From NCBI GenBank assembly GCA_964544955.1, contig CAZJEB010000002.1:1-64000 (forward strand): a DNA stretch of 64,000 nucleotides, written 5' to 3'. Of the stretch, positions 26,029-33,831 are shown piece after piece; positions within the stretch are counted from its first letter, which is position 1; each line of letters begins with the position of its first letter. Under the pieces are notes generated by a model. That model was not told the DNA's origin. It saw only the letters and a program-made list of their open reading frames with translations, and did no database searches. The translations under genes and the position numbers were made by a program. This DNA comes from JAAZPT01 sp964544955 (GTDB taxonomy: Bacteria; Bacillota; Clostridia; Christensenellales; Aristaeellaceae).

Positions 26029-26805
26029 ATGAAAAAAGCGACAGCTATTGTTTTTAGCCCCACAAAATCCACATTAAAAATTGCAAACTTGGTGCTTAAC
26101 AGGCTTGGTGTGCCTGTTGAAACCATAGATATAACGCCAGATAAAAAAAGGGATTACAACCACGATTTTAAAGCTAATGAGCTTGTTGTGTTTGCTGTAT
26201 CCGTTTATGGTGGCAGGGTTCCAGCGCCAGCTATGGAAACATTGAAAAATGTTAAGGGCAATAATACACCCGCCATATTGGTGGCAGTTTATGGCAACCG
26301 AGACTATGAGGATGCCCTTTTGGAACTTAAAAACACCACTATGGAAAATGGCTTTGTGCCAATTGCGGCGGGAGCCTTTATTGCAAAACATAGCATTATG
26401 AAGGTGGCAAAGGGCAGGCCTGATGATAAGGATATAGAGGAAATTGAGTTTTTTGCTGATAAAGCTTTGGATACAATACAAGGTGAGAAAATTGAAAGTA
26501 TTAGCCCTGTAGAGGTACCAGGCAACTTCCCCTATGTGGAAAAGGAAAACAAAACCCTTGTACCCCTAACAAATAAAGATTGCATAAAGTGCGGGGCTTG
26601 CACAAGGCGTTGCCCCGTTGGTGCTATACCAAAGAAAAGCCCTGATAAAACTGATGGTAAAATTTGTATAGGATGCATGGCTTGTATAAAAATTTGCCCC
26701 CATAAGGCAAGGCATTTGGATAAGGAAGTTTTAAAGCCTGCTAAAAAGAAATTTAAAGAGATGTTTGGCGAGGCAAAAGCCCCTCAATGCTTCTACATTG
26801 TTTAA
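26029..26805 (+). CDS. EFR1-type flavodoxin/ferredoxin fusion protein
   Basis: This 258-residue cytosolic redox protein has an N-terminal flavodoxin-like domain with an FMN phosphate-binding motif in the first strand (VFSPTKSTLKIA, about 8-19) and VFAVSVYGGRVPAPA. Its C-terminus carries two 4Fe-4S motifs, CIKCGACTRRCP (about 184-195) and CIGCMACIKICP (about 213-224). Such proteins shuttle electrons between low-potential carriers in anaerobes. The ATG at 26029 has AAGGAGG; an ATG 10 codons upstream lies in the promoter. It is monocistronic, between two terminators. Confidence 0.88.
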   Translation: MKKATAIVFSPTKSTLKIANLVLNRLGVPVETIDITPDKKRDYNHDFKANELVVFAVSVYGGRVPAPAMETLKNVKGNNTPAILVAVYGNRDYEDALLELKNTTMENGFVPIAAGAFIAKHSIMKVAKGRPDDKDIEEIEFFADKALDTIQGEKIESISPVEVPGNFPYVEKENKTLVPLTNKDCIKCGACTRRCPVGAIPKKSPDKTDGKICIGCMACIKICPHKARHLDKEVLKPAKKKFKEMFGEAKAPQCFYIV

Positions 26806-26806
26806 T

Positions 26807-26836
26807 AAAAAATACGCCAATAGGGCGTATTTTTTT
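26807..26836 (+). terminator. Rho-independent terminator
   Basis: Stem AAAAATACGCC / GGCGTATTTTT and T run directly after the flavodoxin/ferredoxin gene. Confidence 0.88.
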
Positions 26837-26854
26837 GTGCTTATTTTTATGTAA

Positions 26855-26887
26855 TAAAAAACTAGTTATAACCTAAGTTATAACTAG
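26855..26887 (-). terminator. Terminator of the SIMPL/PH/secreted operon
   Basis: A perfect 11-bp stem CTAGTTATAAC / GTTATAACTAG (26862-26872, 26877-26887) is followed on the minus strand by a T run, about 105 bases after the SIMPL stop. Confidence 0.75.
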
Positions 26888-26992
26888 CCCCTAAATAGAG
26901 GTAAAGTGAGTTAGTCTTCACCACAAATAAATAATAACATGTACTTTGGTGTTTTGCAATACTATCATTATAATTTTTTACATGTAATTATG

Positions 26993-27664
26993 CTATTCAA
27001 TTTCCCAAACGAAAGTTGCGGTATCGTCTGTTTCAATATCCATAGGGTTGAAGCTGATATTGGCGGACATGAAGCGTTCTGATTCATATATATCTGAACG
27101 TTTATATCTTGTTTTAGATACAATGTTCAAAGTGCCCCAACTATAATCTATTTTTAGTAGTTTGCCTAATTTTACGTTTGATGCCATGCAGAATAGTTTG
27201 GCTTTTTTTAATGCATCGCTTGTTGCTTTTATTAGAAGTTCATCCTTTATAGCATGTTCATCTTTTATTGTAAAATTAAAATTTATAACAGGGTTGCTAA
27301 CAGACTTTGTTATAGCGTTTAAAACATTATTTAATACTTGGTTATCAAAGTCTATTCCTATAACAATGCTTTGAGAACATTCATAATGTGAAAACACTCT
27401 TTTACTTGTTTTTTCCCTTGTTAATTCATTATATTTTTCTATGTATTTATTTTCCGCGCTAACATCAAAGCTTTCTGTTTTTATATCATCCTCGTTAATA
27501 TGAACAGATAGCAGAGCTTTCTTTAAATCCTGTATTTGTTTGTTGCCCAATATTAAAGCATCGGAATAAATGGGGCTTTCTGCAGTTAGTTCCAAGTAGA
27601 TTTTTACATAATCTGGCTTTATTTTAACGTTCCCTATGCCATTTATAGTAATAGTTCTATCCAT
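26993..27664 (-). CDS. SIMPL-domain (DUF541) protein
   Basis: This 223-residue protein opens with ITINGIGNVKIKPDYVKIYLEL, the usual SIMPL start, and continues with paired beta-alpha repeats (IKTESFDVSAEN, ATSDALKKAKLFCMASNVKLGKLLKI). SIMPL proteins are usually exported or envelope-associated with poorly defined roles. This one has no signal peptide, so it is probably cytosolic. It is the last of a three-gene minus-strand operon with gaps of 8 and 11 bases. Confidence 0.85.
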   Translation of the reverse strand: MDRTITINGIGNVKIKPDYVKIYLELTAESPIYSDALILGNKQIQDLKKALLSVHINEDDIKTESFDVSAENKYIEKYNELTREKTSKRVFSHYECSQSIVIGIDFDNQVLNNVLNAITKSVSNPVINFNFTIKDEHAIKDELLIKATSDALKKAKLFCMASNVKLGKLLKIDYSWGTLNIVSKTRYKRSDIYESERFMSANISFNPMDIETDDTATFVWEIE

Positions 27665-27672
27665 AAATCCTC

Positions 27673-28047
27673 CTAAAGCATACGCTGTGATATAAACATA
27701 CCAATTTCCTTAATATTTGTTGAGCCTGTAAATTCAAGCTTTACTTTACCTAAGCCACTAAACCACAGTTCAAGCTCGCTATCCAAATCAAATGTGCCTG
27801 AAGTTTCTACTGAAAAGGCCTGTATTTTGGAGTAGGGAAGGGAGGTATAATCCTGCTTTTTACCTGTAATGCCTTGAACATTTACTGTAATAAGCCTGTG
27901 GCTTGTAAAAACTACGCCATCCCTCACGCCTTTAAATGTGGATATAATTTTTTCACCACTTATTAAAAGGCTATTAATGTTATCACTAAAGCTATTGTTA
28001 TCAGTACGCCTAAGTTTTAAAAAGCTTGCATCTTTAAAATCTATCAT
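27673..28047 (-). CDS. Bacterial PH-domain protein
   Basis: This 124-residue protein resembles the YvbH/bPH group: LISGEKIISTFKGVRDGVVFTSHRLITVNVQG, then YTSLPYSKIQAFSVETSG. It consists of little more than a single pleckstrin-homology-like beta barrel. Function is unknown in bacteria, though such domains often assemble as multimers. AAGGAGA precedes the ATG. It sits between a secreted OB-fold-like protein and a SIMPL protein in one operon. Confidence 0.85.
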   Translation of the reverse strand: MIDFKDASFLKLRRTDNNSFSDNINSLLISGEKIISTFKGVRDGVVFTSHRLITVNVQGITGKKQDYTSLPYSKIQAFSVETSGTFDLDSELELWFSGLGKVKLEFTGSTNIKEIGMFISQRML

Positions 28048-28058
28048 ATTATTCTCCT

Positions 28059-28685
28059 TTACTTTACAACAACGGGGGTTTTGGTATCAACGCTCATTAA
28101 AGGCAATGTTATTGTTGCGCCCATTGTGCTTGTGTAGCTATAAGATCCTTGAGCTGTGCAGTATAGTGTAATATCATCATCTTCAATAATATTAAAGCCT
28201 GGGTTAAAAGCTAATGTTACATAAACCACATCATCATAGCGCCTACGTGTGCCAATGCGCATTTGATAGCCTTCACCATCGGATAATACTTGTAAAACTC
28301 GCCCTTTTATTAGATATTTTTCGCCTATAAAATCATCGGGGTTACGGAAATAGGTTTTAAATTTAAATGTGCCATATATCTTTTTTAGATCCTTGGCGGA
28401 TAGAGTATCAGCCTTTTTGGCTTCATTTTTTAATAAAAGGTCTATAACATCAAGTTTAGCTTTTATGTTTTTATATGTGCTATTTTCAACGCCTTTGTTT
28501 TTGTTAAGCCTATCCAAGCTGCTGTTTAGTATGTAAAGTAAATCCTCGTTGCTATAATCCTTTATTTTGGTATCAAATTCCTCTTGATTAAATTGGGATT
28601 TTGGTGCTTCTGTTGCCTTTTCACCAAGGGCAAATGTGGGTATTATTAGGCAAAATACTAATAATAATGCAAATAATTTTTTCAT
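28059..28685 (-). CDS. Secreted protein with OB-fold-like C-terminal domain
   Basis: This 208-residue protein has a signal peptide (MKKLFALLLVFCLIIPTFALG), a helical middle (about 40-110) and a C-terminal beta-rich part (YLIKGRVLQVLSDGEGYQMRIGT... DVVYVTLAFNPG... DDDITLYCTAQGSYSYTS) that looks like the tRNA-anti/OB-like domain of exported Bacillota proteins. It is first gene of the PH/SIMPL operon. No catalytic motif is apparent. Confidence 0.7.
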   Translation of the reverse strand: MKKLFALLLVFCLIIPTFALGEKATEAPKSQFNQEEFDTKIKDYSNEDLLYILNSSLDRLNKNKGVENSTYKNIKAKLDVIDLLLKNEAKKADTLSAKDLKKIYGTFKFKTYFRNPDDFIGEKYLIKGRVLQVLSDGEGYQMRIGTRRRYDDVVYVTLAFNPGFNIIEDDDITLYCTAQGSYSYTSTMGATITLPLMSVDTKTPVVVK

Positions 28686-28714
28686 GGTATTCTCCTTTTA
28701 TTTATATATTTTAT

Positions 28715-28823
28715 TTATGATGCTTTATAGGCATATTCCAATATATATTCGTGTACATATTTGTTTGAAGAACAATAGGTTTTTATTATCTCATTAACAT
28801 AAAGGACCTTTATGCTCTATCAA
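28715..28823 (-). pseudogene. Possible remnant of a short coding sequence
   Basis: On the minus strand a good GGAGGT site is followed by TTG and codons for LIEHKGP. Then, after a one-base phase change, comes an open stretch LYVNEIIKTYCSSNKYVHEY ending in TAA. The two parts would make a peptide of about 36 residues if joined. It may be a decayed small gene or coincidence. Confidence 0.2.
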
Positions 28824-28904
28824 CGGCACCTCCTTATAATTTAAGTATAACAGTTATTATGTACTATAAAACGGACTTTGATTTGTAAATTATAATTTGT
28901 TGCA

Positions 28905-28933
28905 AATTAAAAGCGTAGAGTTTCCTCTACGCC
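28905..28933 (-). terminator. Terminator of the WYL regulator gene
   Basis: Stem GCGTAGAG / CTCTACGC (28913-28920, 28925-28932) with a TTTC loop. On the minus strand it lies 14 bases after the WYL stop and is followed by a T-rich tail. Confidence 0.8.
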
Positions 28934-28946
28934 TTATTTATTGAGT

Positions 28947-29930
28947 TTAGGCTTTATACCTATCCAAAACGGAATTAGTAAGGCTTAAAAATTCCTCTTT
29001 TAAGCTATCTGGGCCTATAATTTCAGCCTTGTTTCCAAATTGGAACATCCAACCTAAGAACACAGGGCTTGACTGTATTTTTACAAATATATCAAAGGTA
29101 TCGTTGTGGTTAAACAGGCTTACATCCGCCCCAAACTTATCCAAAACGGCATTAACTTGGCTGTTATCAAAGCGCAAGTGGGCTTCTACAAGTTCACCGC
29201 TATACATACCAAAGGATTGCTTGCTACTTACTGCGGCGTTAAATTGCTTTTTATCATAGAGGTCAGCTTTTGTTTTGCTAACGCTAACATCGCTCATACG
29301 GTCTATTCTATAATTGGAATAGCCATCATATTTAGGGTTATAGGCTATTAAATAGTATTTATCGTTATTCCAGCAAAGGCTAACGGGGGTAAGGTTGTAA
29401 TTTTTGCCATCTTTACGGTAAACCCGTTCTTTTTGTTGGTTATAATCAAAATACTTAAATGTAATTTTTAAACCCTTGTTTATGGCGGTGTTTAGCCTAT
29501 CCACACTATAATATATATTTTCATTAAGGGCTTTAGGCTGCTCGCTTATAAAGCTTTGGCGCTTTAAATCCTTAGCTTGATATTTGCTAACTAACGTTAA
29601 AAGCTTTTTTGTAAGGGTTTGGCTTTTCCTTGTAGTAATAAAGCGTGAACTTTGTACAGCATCAAGCAGAAGTTTAAGCTCTGGAATTTCAAATTGCCTT
29701 GAGGCAACATAGTAGCTAACACCTTTGCTTTTTACCATTTCAATATCTATACCAAAGGTTTTGAGCAAGGCAATATCGGAGTAAATTGATTTTCGCTCGG
29801 CCTTTATGCCATACAAACTAAGCTTATCAAGTATTTGGGCAAGGCTTATGGGGTTATCCTCATCGCTTTCCTCTAAAAATATCTTCATAAGGTATAAAAG
29901 CTTAATTTTTTGGTTAGCTACGTTTGCCAT
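28947..29930 (-). CDS. HTH-WYL transcriptional regulator
   Basis: This 327-residue protein has an N-terminal winged helix (VANQKIKLLYLMKIFLEESD, then LSLYGIKAERKSIYSDIALLKTFGIDI). The central WYL domain has the family core TPVSLCWNNDKYYLIAYNP and YRIDRMSDVSVSK, and a WCX C-terminal extension follows. WYL regulators bind nucleic-acid or nucleotide ligands and control defence, stress or metabolic genes. GAGGTG precedes the ATG. It is transcribed alone and I see no obvious nearby target. Confidence 0.88.
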   Translation of the reverse strand: MANVANQKIKLLYLMKIFLEESDEDNPISLAQILDKLSLYGIKAERKSIYSDIALLKTFGIDIEMVKSKGVSYYVASRQFEIPELKLLLDAVQSSRFITTRKSQTLTKKLLTLVSKYQAKDLKRQSFISEQPKALNENIYYSVDRLNTAINKGLKITFKYFDYNQQKERVYRKDGKNYNLTPVSLCWNNDKYYLIAYNPKYDGYSNYRIDRMSDVSVSKTKADLYDKKQFNAAVSSKQSFGMYSGELVEAHLRFDNSQVNAVLDKFGADVSLFNHNDTFDIFVKIQSSPVFLGWMFQFGNKAEIIGPDSLKEEFLSLTNSVLDRYKA

Positions 29931-30023
29931 TTTTCACCTCTAAAACATATTGTATGCTTATTATATACGCAAATGGCTTAATGTACAAGTACTTAGGCTT
30001 GTTTGTAACGATATATATAAAAT

Positions 30024-30049
30024 AAAAAGCAAGGCATTACCTTGCTTTT
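30024..30049 (-). terminator. Terminator of the FrnE-like operon
   Basis: Stem AAAAGCAAGG / CCTTGCTTTT (30025-30034, 30040-30049) lies just past the TAA (30053-30055) that would end the FrnE-like frame if its internal TAG were read through. The terminator's position fits the longer reading frame better than the truncated one. Confidence 0.8.
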
Positions 30050-30112
30050 GTATTAATCACATTTTACTTCGCCGTTTTCCATTCGGCAAGTTGCGCCCTC
30101 TGAAAGGCTTTC

Positions 30113-30739
30113 CTATTCCATTTTTTGCACCCTTTGTAGGGCATTTACAATTTGGTCAAGGCCTTGGGCACCGCTTATTTGGTATTTTCCATCTATAATT
30201 AAGCAGGGAACACCTCTAATACCATAGTCCTTTACTAATTGAAGGTCGCTTTCCACAGCGGCTTTTGTTTCATTGCTATTAAAGTGGTTTTGCCATTGTT
30301 CAAAATCAACGCCACTTTCCTTTACACATTGCTCTATAATTGCCAAATCCTCAATATTTAGGCTTTTAACAAATAAAGCATTTTGTAAAGCATCAAAAAC
30401 ATCCCAGTAAGCATCATTGCCACCAGTAAAATAAGCGGCCTTACAAGCTGTAAGCACCTTCATGGAGCTTGGGAAGGGGAAGTTAGCCTTGCGCATACCC
30501 TCTATATTAAACCTGTGCAGGTCATCATTTTGGTTTGCGTGGGCCCAATGGCCAAGTACTTCATCCTTTGCGGCAGCCCTTGAGCCAAACATCATATCAA
30601 AATCGCTTTCATTTTTAACTAAGGCGTAGGACCTATGCACAATATCAACATCAGGCATAAGTTCTTTTATTTTACGCATTCTGTAGCTCATAGGGAAGCA
30701 AAAGCTGCATATTACATCATGAAAAAATTCTATAGTCAT
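30113..30739 (-). CDS. DsbA/FrnE-family thiol oxidoreductase (C-terminally truncated)
   Basis: This 208-residue thioredoxin-fold protein with DsbA insertion has the active site CSFC at about residues 11-14 (FFHDVICSFCFP) and the cis-proline region RGVPCLIIDGKYQISGAQ near the end. No signal peptide is present, as in cytosolic FrnE. The ATG at 30739 has GGAGAT upstream; a frame start 13 codons earlier is rejected. The TAG at 30113-30115 is followed in frame by 19 sense codons ending in GATCRMENGEVKCD and a TAA directly before a terminator, so the gene appears to have lost a C-terminal two-cysteine tail through a point mutation. It is co-transcribed with the ADP-ribosylglycohydrolase-like gene. 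Confidence 0.82.
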   Translation of the reverse strand: MTIEFFHDVICSFCFPMSYRMRKIKELMPDVDIVHRSYALVKNESDFDMMFGSRAAAKDEVLGHWAHANQNDDLHRFNIEGMRKANFPFPSSMKVLTACKAAYFTGGNDAYWDVFDALQNALFVKSLNIEDLAIIEQCVKESGVDFEQWQNHFNSNETKAAVESDLQLVKDYGIRGVPCLIIDGKYQISGAQGLDQIVNALQRVQKME

Positions 30740-30797
30740 AATAAATCTCCTTTGTTGGGGTGTTGTATATATAAACAAATATTACAGAAGTTAAACA

Positions 30798-32882
30798 TTA
30801 TAGTTCTTTAACTTTCATGTTGCCAAACAATGCACGGCCTTTATCGTGCAAGGCATAGCTTATCATACCATATTTTATAGCTGTATCAACGGTGCTTAGT
30901 ATTTGTTCACCATTTATGCTAAAAGTTAAGTTATCGCCTTTTGCTATAAAGGATAGTTTATACTCATTGCCAAAACTCCATTTGTAATTACAGCTTTTAA
31001 TAATAGTATCCTTGCCCTTTATGCGCTTTATTATACCTACTGTGTTTTCGTTTATAAAGCCGGCATAATAGCCCCTTTGAGCCCCCTGAACACGTAAGCC
31101 AATCAAATGATTTGTTCCATGTTCAGGTATTATTTTACCCTCTATTTTAATATCCTTGCTAAAATAATTACCCGTGTAGGCTTCGCAATAATCCACGCAC
31201 AAGCCTTGCATTTTTCCATCAATAAGTTCCCATGCCCCTAAATTGTGGGAGAAGGGTAAAATGCTGTCAAATTCCCTTTGGCTTTTAGAAATATCTATAA
31301 TATAATCGGCTTTGCCAAAGGCTTTAAAGCTGTTTATTTTAATTTTGCCAAAGTCTGCAATGTTGCGGTAGGATAGACTATCTATATACAAGCCAACTTC
31401 ATCAATTATGCCCCCATTAGTATTGGGCATGGTCATTTTAATATCAATGTTTTCAGAACTTTGGCTAATTATAAGGGCATCACCAAATAGTATTTGTTTT
31501 GAAAAAGTTTCCTTTACATAGGGGCGCACAAGTAGCCTATCACCTTTATACTTTTCATAACTTATATTAAATATTGCCTCCGTGTTGGGGTATATTGTGG
31601 GTGAAAATACGGGCATATATCTATCATCACTAAAATCATCCCTGCGGTAAAAAGGCTTGTAGTAAAGCTTTGCGCCCATGTTTTCATAAGCCTCGTTTAT
31701 TATTATTGTGGGCTTAGCCTCGCACTCCATTTCAAAATAGGGGTTATCGCACTCAAAGCGTAAACCATGAGTGGAGCCTGGCAATTCAAAATCAAAGTTT
31801 ATTTCCCCTTCGGTGTAATCTTTTTCTACATCTAAGCCTTTTAGCTTATTTGCTAAATATGCCAAATGCTTAACATAGCTAGGAATATCAAGTATATTTA
31901 AATAGCCACTTATGCCCGATAGAACAATTTCATCGTTTATAGGCTTACGGTAATGGCTGGGTATACCCTCTAAGCCACAGGCTACGCCTAATATTGTGCC
32001 CACGTTACTTGCGTTGCAGTCAGTATCCCAAGCGCACATTGTGGCAATTTCTATGGATTTGGAAAAGTCACCCTTGCCATACAACAATGCCAAAACACAG
32101 GCGCCTGCGTTGGGAATAATATGACAGTTGCCTGGGTATTTATCATAACCCCAATATTCCTCTAACATAAGCCTACAAGCATGCCAGTTATCAGGATTAT
32201 TTTTATAGAAATTCCAAACAGCCATTGCAACTGCATAATATAGGCTATCCTCAGGTATAAAGCTTAGGCCGGTTTTTAGCCAATGTTCAGGGTTTTTATT
32301 TTCAAAGGCGTCAGCAATGCAGGCGGCCATGAACATTGCCCCGTTTAGACCCTCGCCATCATGGCTTACAGAGGCTGCAGTTCTTGCATATTGTGCTGCT
32401 TTTTTTGGGTTGTTGGGGCAAATTAAACCCCAAGTATCTATAAATATTTGACCCCCAATTTGCTCGGCTATGGTTTTACCGTTTACCTTACAACTGCCAG
32501 ATAATGGAGCCTCTATACCATTTTTAAGGTTGATATATGCTGTGTGCTCGGTGGATTTACCGTAGCCACCCCACCAATAAAGTCCAACACCTTCGCGGGC
32601 GTAGTTAAGCCATGCTTCCGCCACATTCTGAGGGGAGGGTTCCTTTATGCCATTATCATCAAGGGCTCTAAGGAAAAGCACAGGGCCATTGCTATCATCA
32701 TCAGCAGCAAAGTGTTTATAATCCTTTGTATAGGTTTTTATATCACCGTAAACATTTTTTATTCTTTCATATGTCCAAAACTCAGGCTCCAAGGGTGCCC
32801 CAAGGCGTATACCAATGTTAAGGCCTAAAAAGCCAGAATATATTTGTTCAATTTGTTTTTGTGTTAAAGGCAAATTATCCAT
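30798..32882 (-). CDS. ADP-ribosylglycohydrolase-fold protein with LamG-like tail
   Basis: This 694-residue protein has an N-terminal ARH fold with metal-site acidic clusters: AADDDSN near 60 (replacing the usual GD(D)T segment), SHDGEGLNGAMFMAACIADA, and AWDTDCNASNVGTILGVACG near 285, matching the family's DTDxNA signature. ARH enzymes remove ADP-ribose using two magnesium ions. The C-terminal 150 residues (GKMQGLCVDYCEAYTGNYFS... GLRVQGAQRGYYAGFINENTV... LSFSINGEQILST) look like a concanavalin/LamG carbohydrate-binding domain, so the substrate may be a glycoside. The ATG at 32882 has GGGGGA. No signal peptide is present. Confidence 0.82.
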   Translation of the reverse strand: MDNLPLTQKQIEQIYSGFLGLNIGIRLGAPLEPEFWTYERIKNVYGDIKTYTKDYKHFAADDDSNGPVLFLRALDDNGIKEPSPQNVAEAWLNYAREGVGLYWWGGYGKSTEHTAYINLKNGIEAPLSGSCKVNGKTIAEQIGGQIFIDTWGLICPNNPKKAAQYARTAASVSHDGEGLNGAMFMAACIADAFENKNPEHWLKTGLSFIPEDSLYYAVAMAVWNFYKNNPDNWHACRLMLEEYWGYDKYPGNCHIIPNAGACVLALLYGKGDFSKSIEIATMCAWDTDCNASNVGTILGVACGLEGIPSHYRKPINDEIVLSGISGYLNILDIPSYVKHLAYLANKLKGLDVEKDYTEGEINFDFELPGSTHGLRFECDNPYFEMECEAKPTIIINEAYENMGAKLYYKPFYRRDDFSDDRYMPVFSPTIYPNTEAIFNISYEKYKGDRLLVRPYVKETFSKQILFGDALIISQSSENIDIKMTMPNTNGGIIDEVGLYIDSLSYRNIADFGKIKINSFKAFGKADYIIDISKSQREFDSILPFSHNLGAWELIDGKMQGLCVDYCEAYTGNYFSKDIKIEGKIIPEHGTNHLIGLRVQGAQRGYYAGFINENTVGIIKRIKGKDTIIKSCNYKWSFGNEYKLSFIAKGDNLTFSINGEQILSTVDTAIKYGMISYALHDKGRALFGNMKVKEL

Positions 32883-33023
32883 ATTATCCCCCAAATTATG
32901 TTTTATATTATTATATCACTAAAACACTTAATATTTTCCCTATATAATGTAAATTACTTGTATTGCAATCCACCCATAATAATGCTAAACTTAGGGGGAT
33001 TTTTGGATTTACAGGGGGATTTT

Positions 33024-33644
33024 ATGGGGGATAAGGTTAAGCGCATTATAATGTCAATTTTTGGCATGAGCTTTTTAGGGGTATGTGTTGCAATGCTTAG
33101 AATAACAGAGTTTGGCACAGACCCTTTCACTTGCTTAGTTGTAGGCATAGCTAATATATTTGGATCAACTTATGGGGTAATTTACCCAATACTTGTGGGT
33201 ATACTTATTGTTATAGTTTTCTTTTTGGATAAGCATTATATGGGTTTAGGTACAGTAATTAACATATTGCTTGTAGGTACCGTGGGAGATATTAGCTTTA
33301 ATATATTAAACTCACTTTATAGTTTTGATAGCCTTGTTTCACGCATATTATTGTTTATTGCAGCAATTATTATACTTTGTTTTGCTAGTGCTTTATATAT
33401 AAGTGCAGATTTAGGTGTTAGTAGTTATGATGCCACATCATTAATTATGGCAGATAAAAAAATAGCCCAATACAGAATATGTAGAATTTTTACTGATGTT
33501 TTTTGCACAGTAGTTGGCCTAATATTTGGCGCAGTAGTAGGTATAGGTACAGTAATTACTGCTTTAGGTATGGGGCCCCTTACCCAATGGTTTATGGATA
33601 ATGTTACAGATAAAATGGTGGGTAAAACAAGGAAAGTGGCGTAA
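33024..33644 (+). CDS. YczE/YitT-like integral membrane protein
   Basis: This 206-residue protein has five hydrophobic segments and conserved stretches seen in YczE-type proteins: GVCVAMLRITEFGTDPFTCLVVGIA near 20-45, and the internal repeat ALYISADLGVSSYDATSLIM near 125-145. Function is unknown for the family. The ATG at 33024 has AGGGGGA; longer in-frame extensions lack a ribosome site. It is divergent from the ADP-ribosylglycohydrolase-like gene and is followed by its own terminator. Confidence 0.78.
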   Translation: MGDKVKRIIMSIFGMSFLGVCVAMLRITEFGTDPFTCLVVGIANIFGSTYGVIYPILVGILIVIVFFLDKHYMGLGTVINILLVGTVGDISFNILNSLYSFDSLVSRILLFIAAIIILCFASALYISADLGVSSYDATSLIMADKKIAQYRICRIFTDVFCTVVGLIFGAVVGIGTVITALGMGPLTQWFMDNVTDKMVGKTRKVA

Positions 33645-33656
33645 GTTATGGTTTCT

Positions 33657-33687
33657 AAAAGGCTTGTGCGAGGCATGGGCCTTTTTT
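33657..33687 (+). terminator. Rho-independent terminator
   Basis: Stem AAAAGGC (33657-33663) / GCCTTTT (33679-33685) with inner TGTGC/GCATG wobble pairing and a T run, directly after the membrane-protein gene. Confidence 0.7.
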
Positions 33688-33792
33688 GTTGTTAAAATAT
33701 AGTGTTGTAATTTATGAATACAATACAACATTTGAAAGTGACAAAAATTTAATTTAAATATGATATATTATTAACAAATGGAATGCCGTGTG

Positions 33793-33801
33793 TGATATAC
33801 T
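33793..33801 (+). promoter_or_regulatory. Extended -10 promoter, caspase-like gene 1
   Basis: TGATATACT (TG-n-TATACT). The same extended -10 design precedes all three caspase-like genes (also 35393-35401 TGTTATAAT and 36974-36982 TGATATACT), each followed by CTAAA or AAATT and an AAGGAGA/AAGGAGAC ribosome site, indicating matched expression. Confidence 0.6.
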
Positions 33802-33831
33802 AAAATTACTATTTACAAAGGAGAAAATAAA

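Noticed and set aside
26993..27664. Secreted SIMPL protein
   Set aside because: No signal peptide or lipobox is found at or upstream of the start, so export is not supported.
32898..33023. N-terminal extension of the YczE-like protein
   Set aside because: The extension has no ribosome site and runs through the divergent promoter region; the ATG at 33024 has AGGGGGA.
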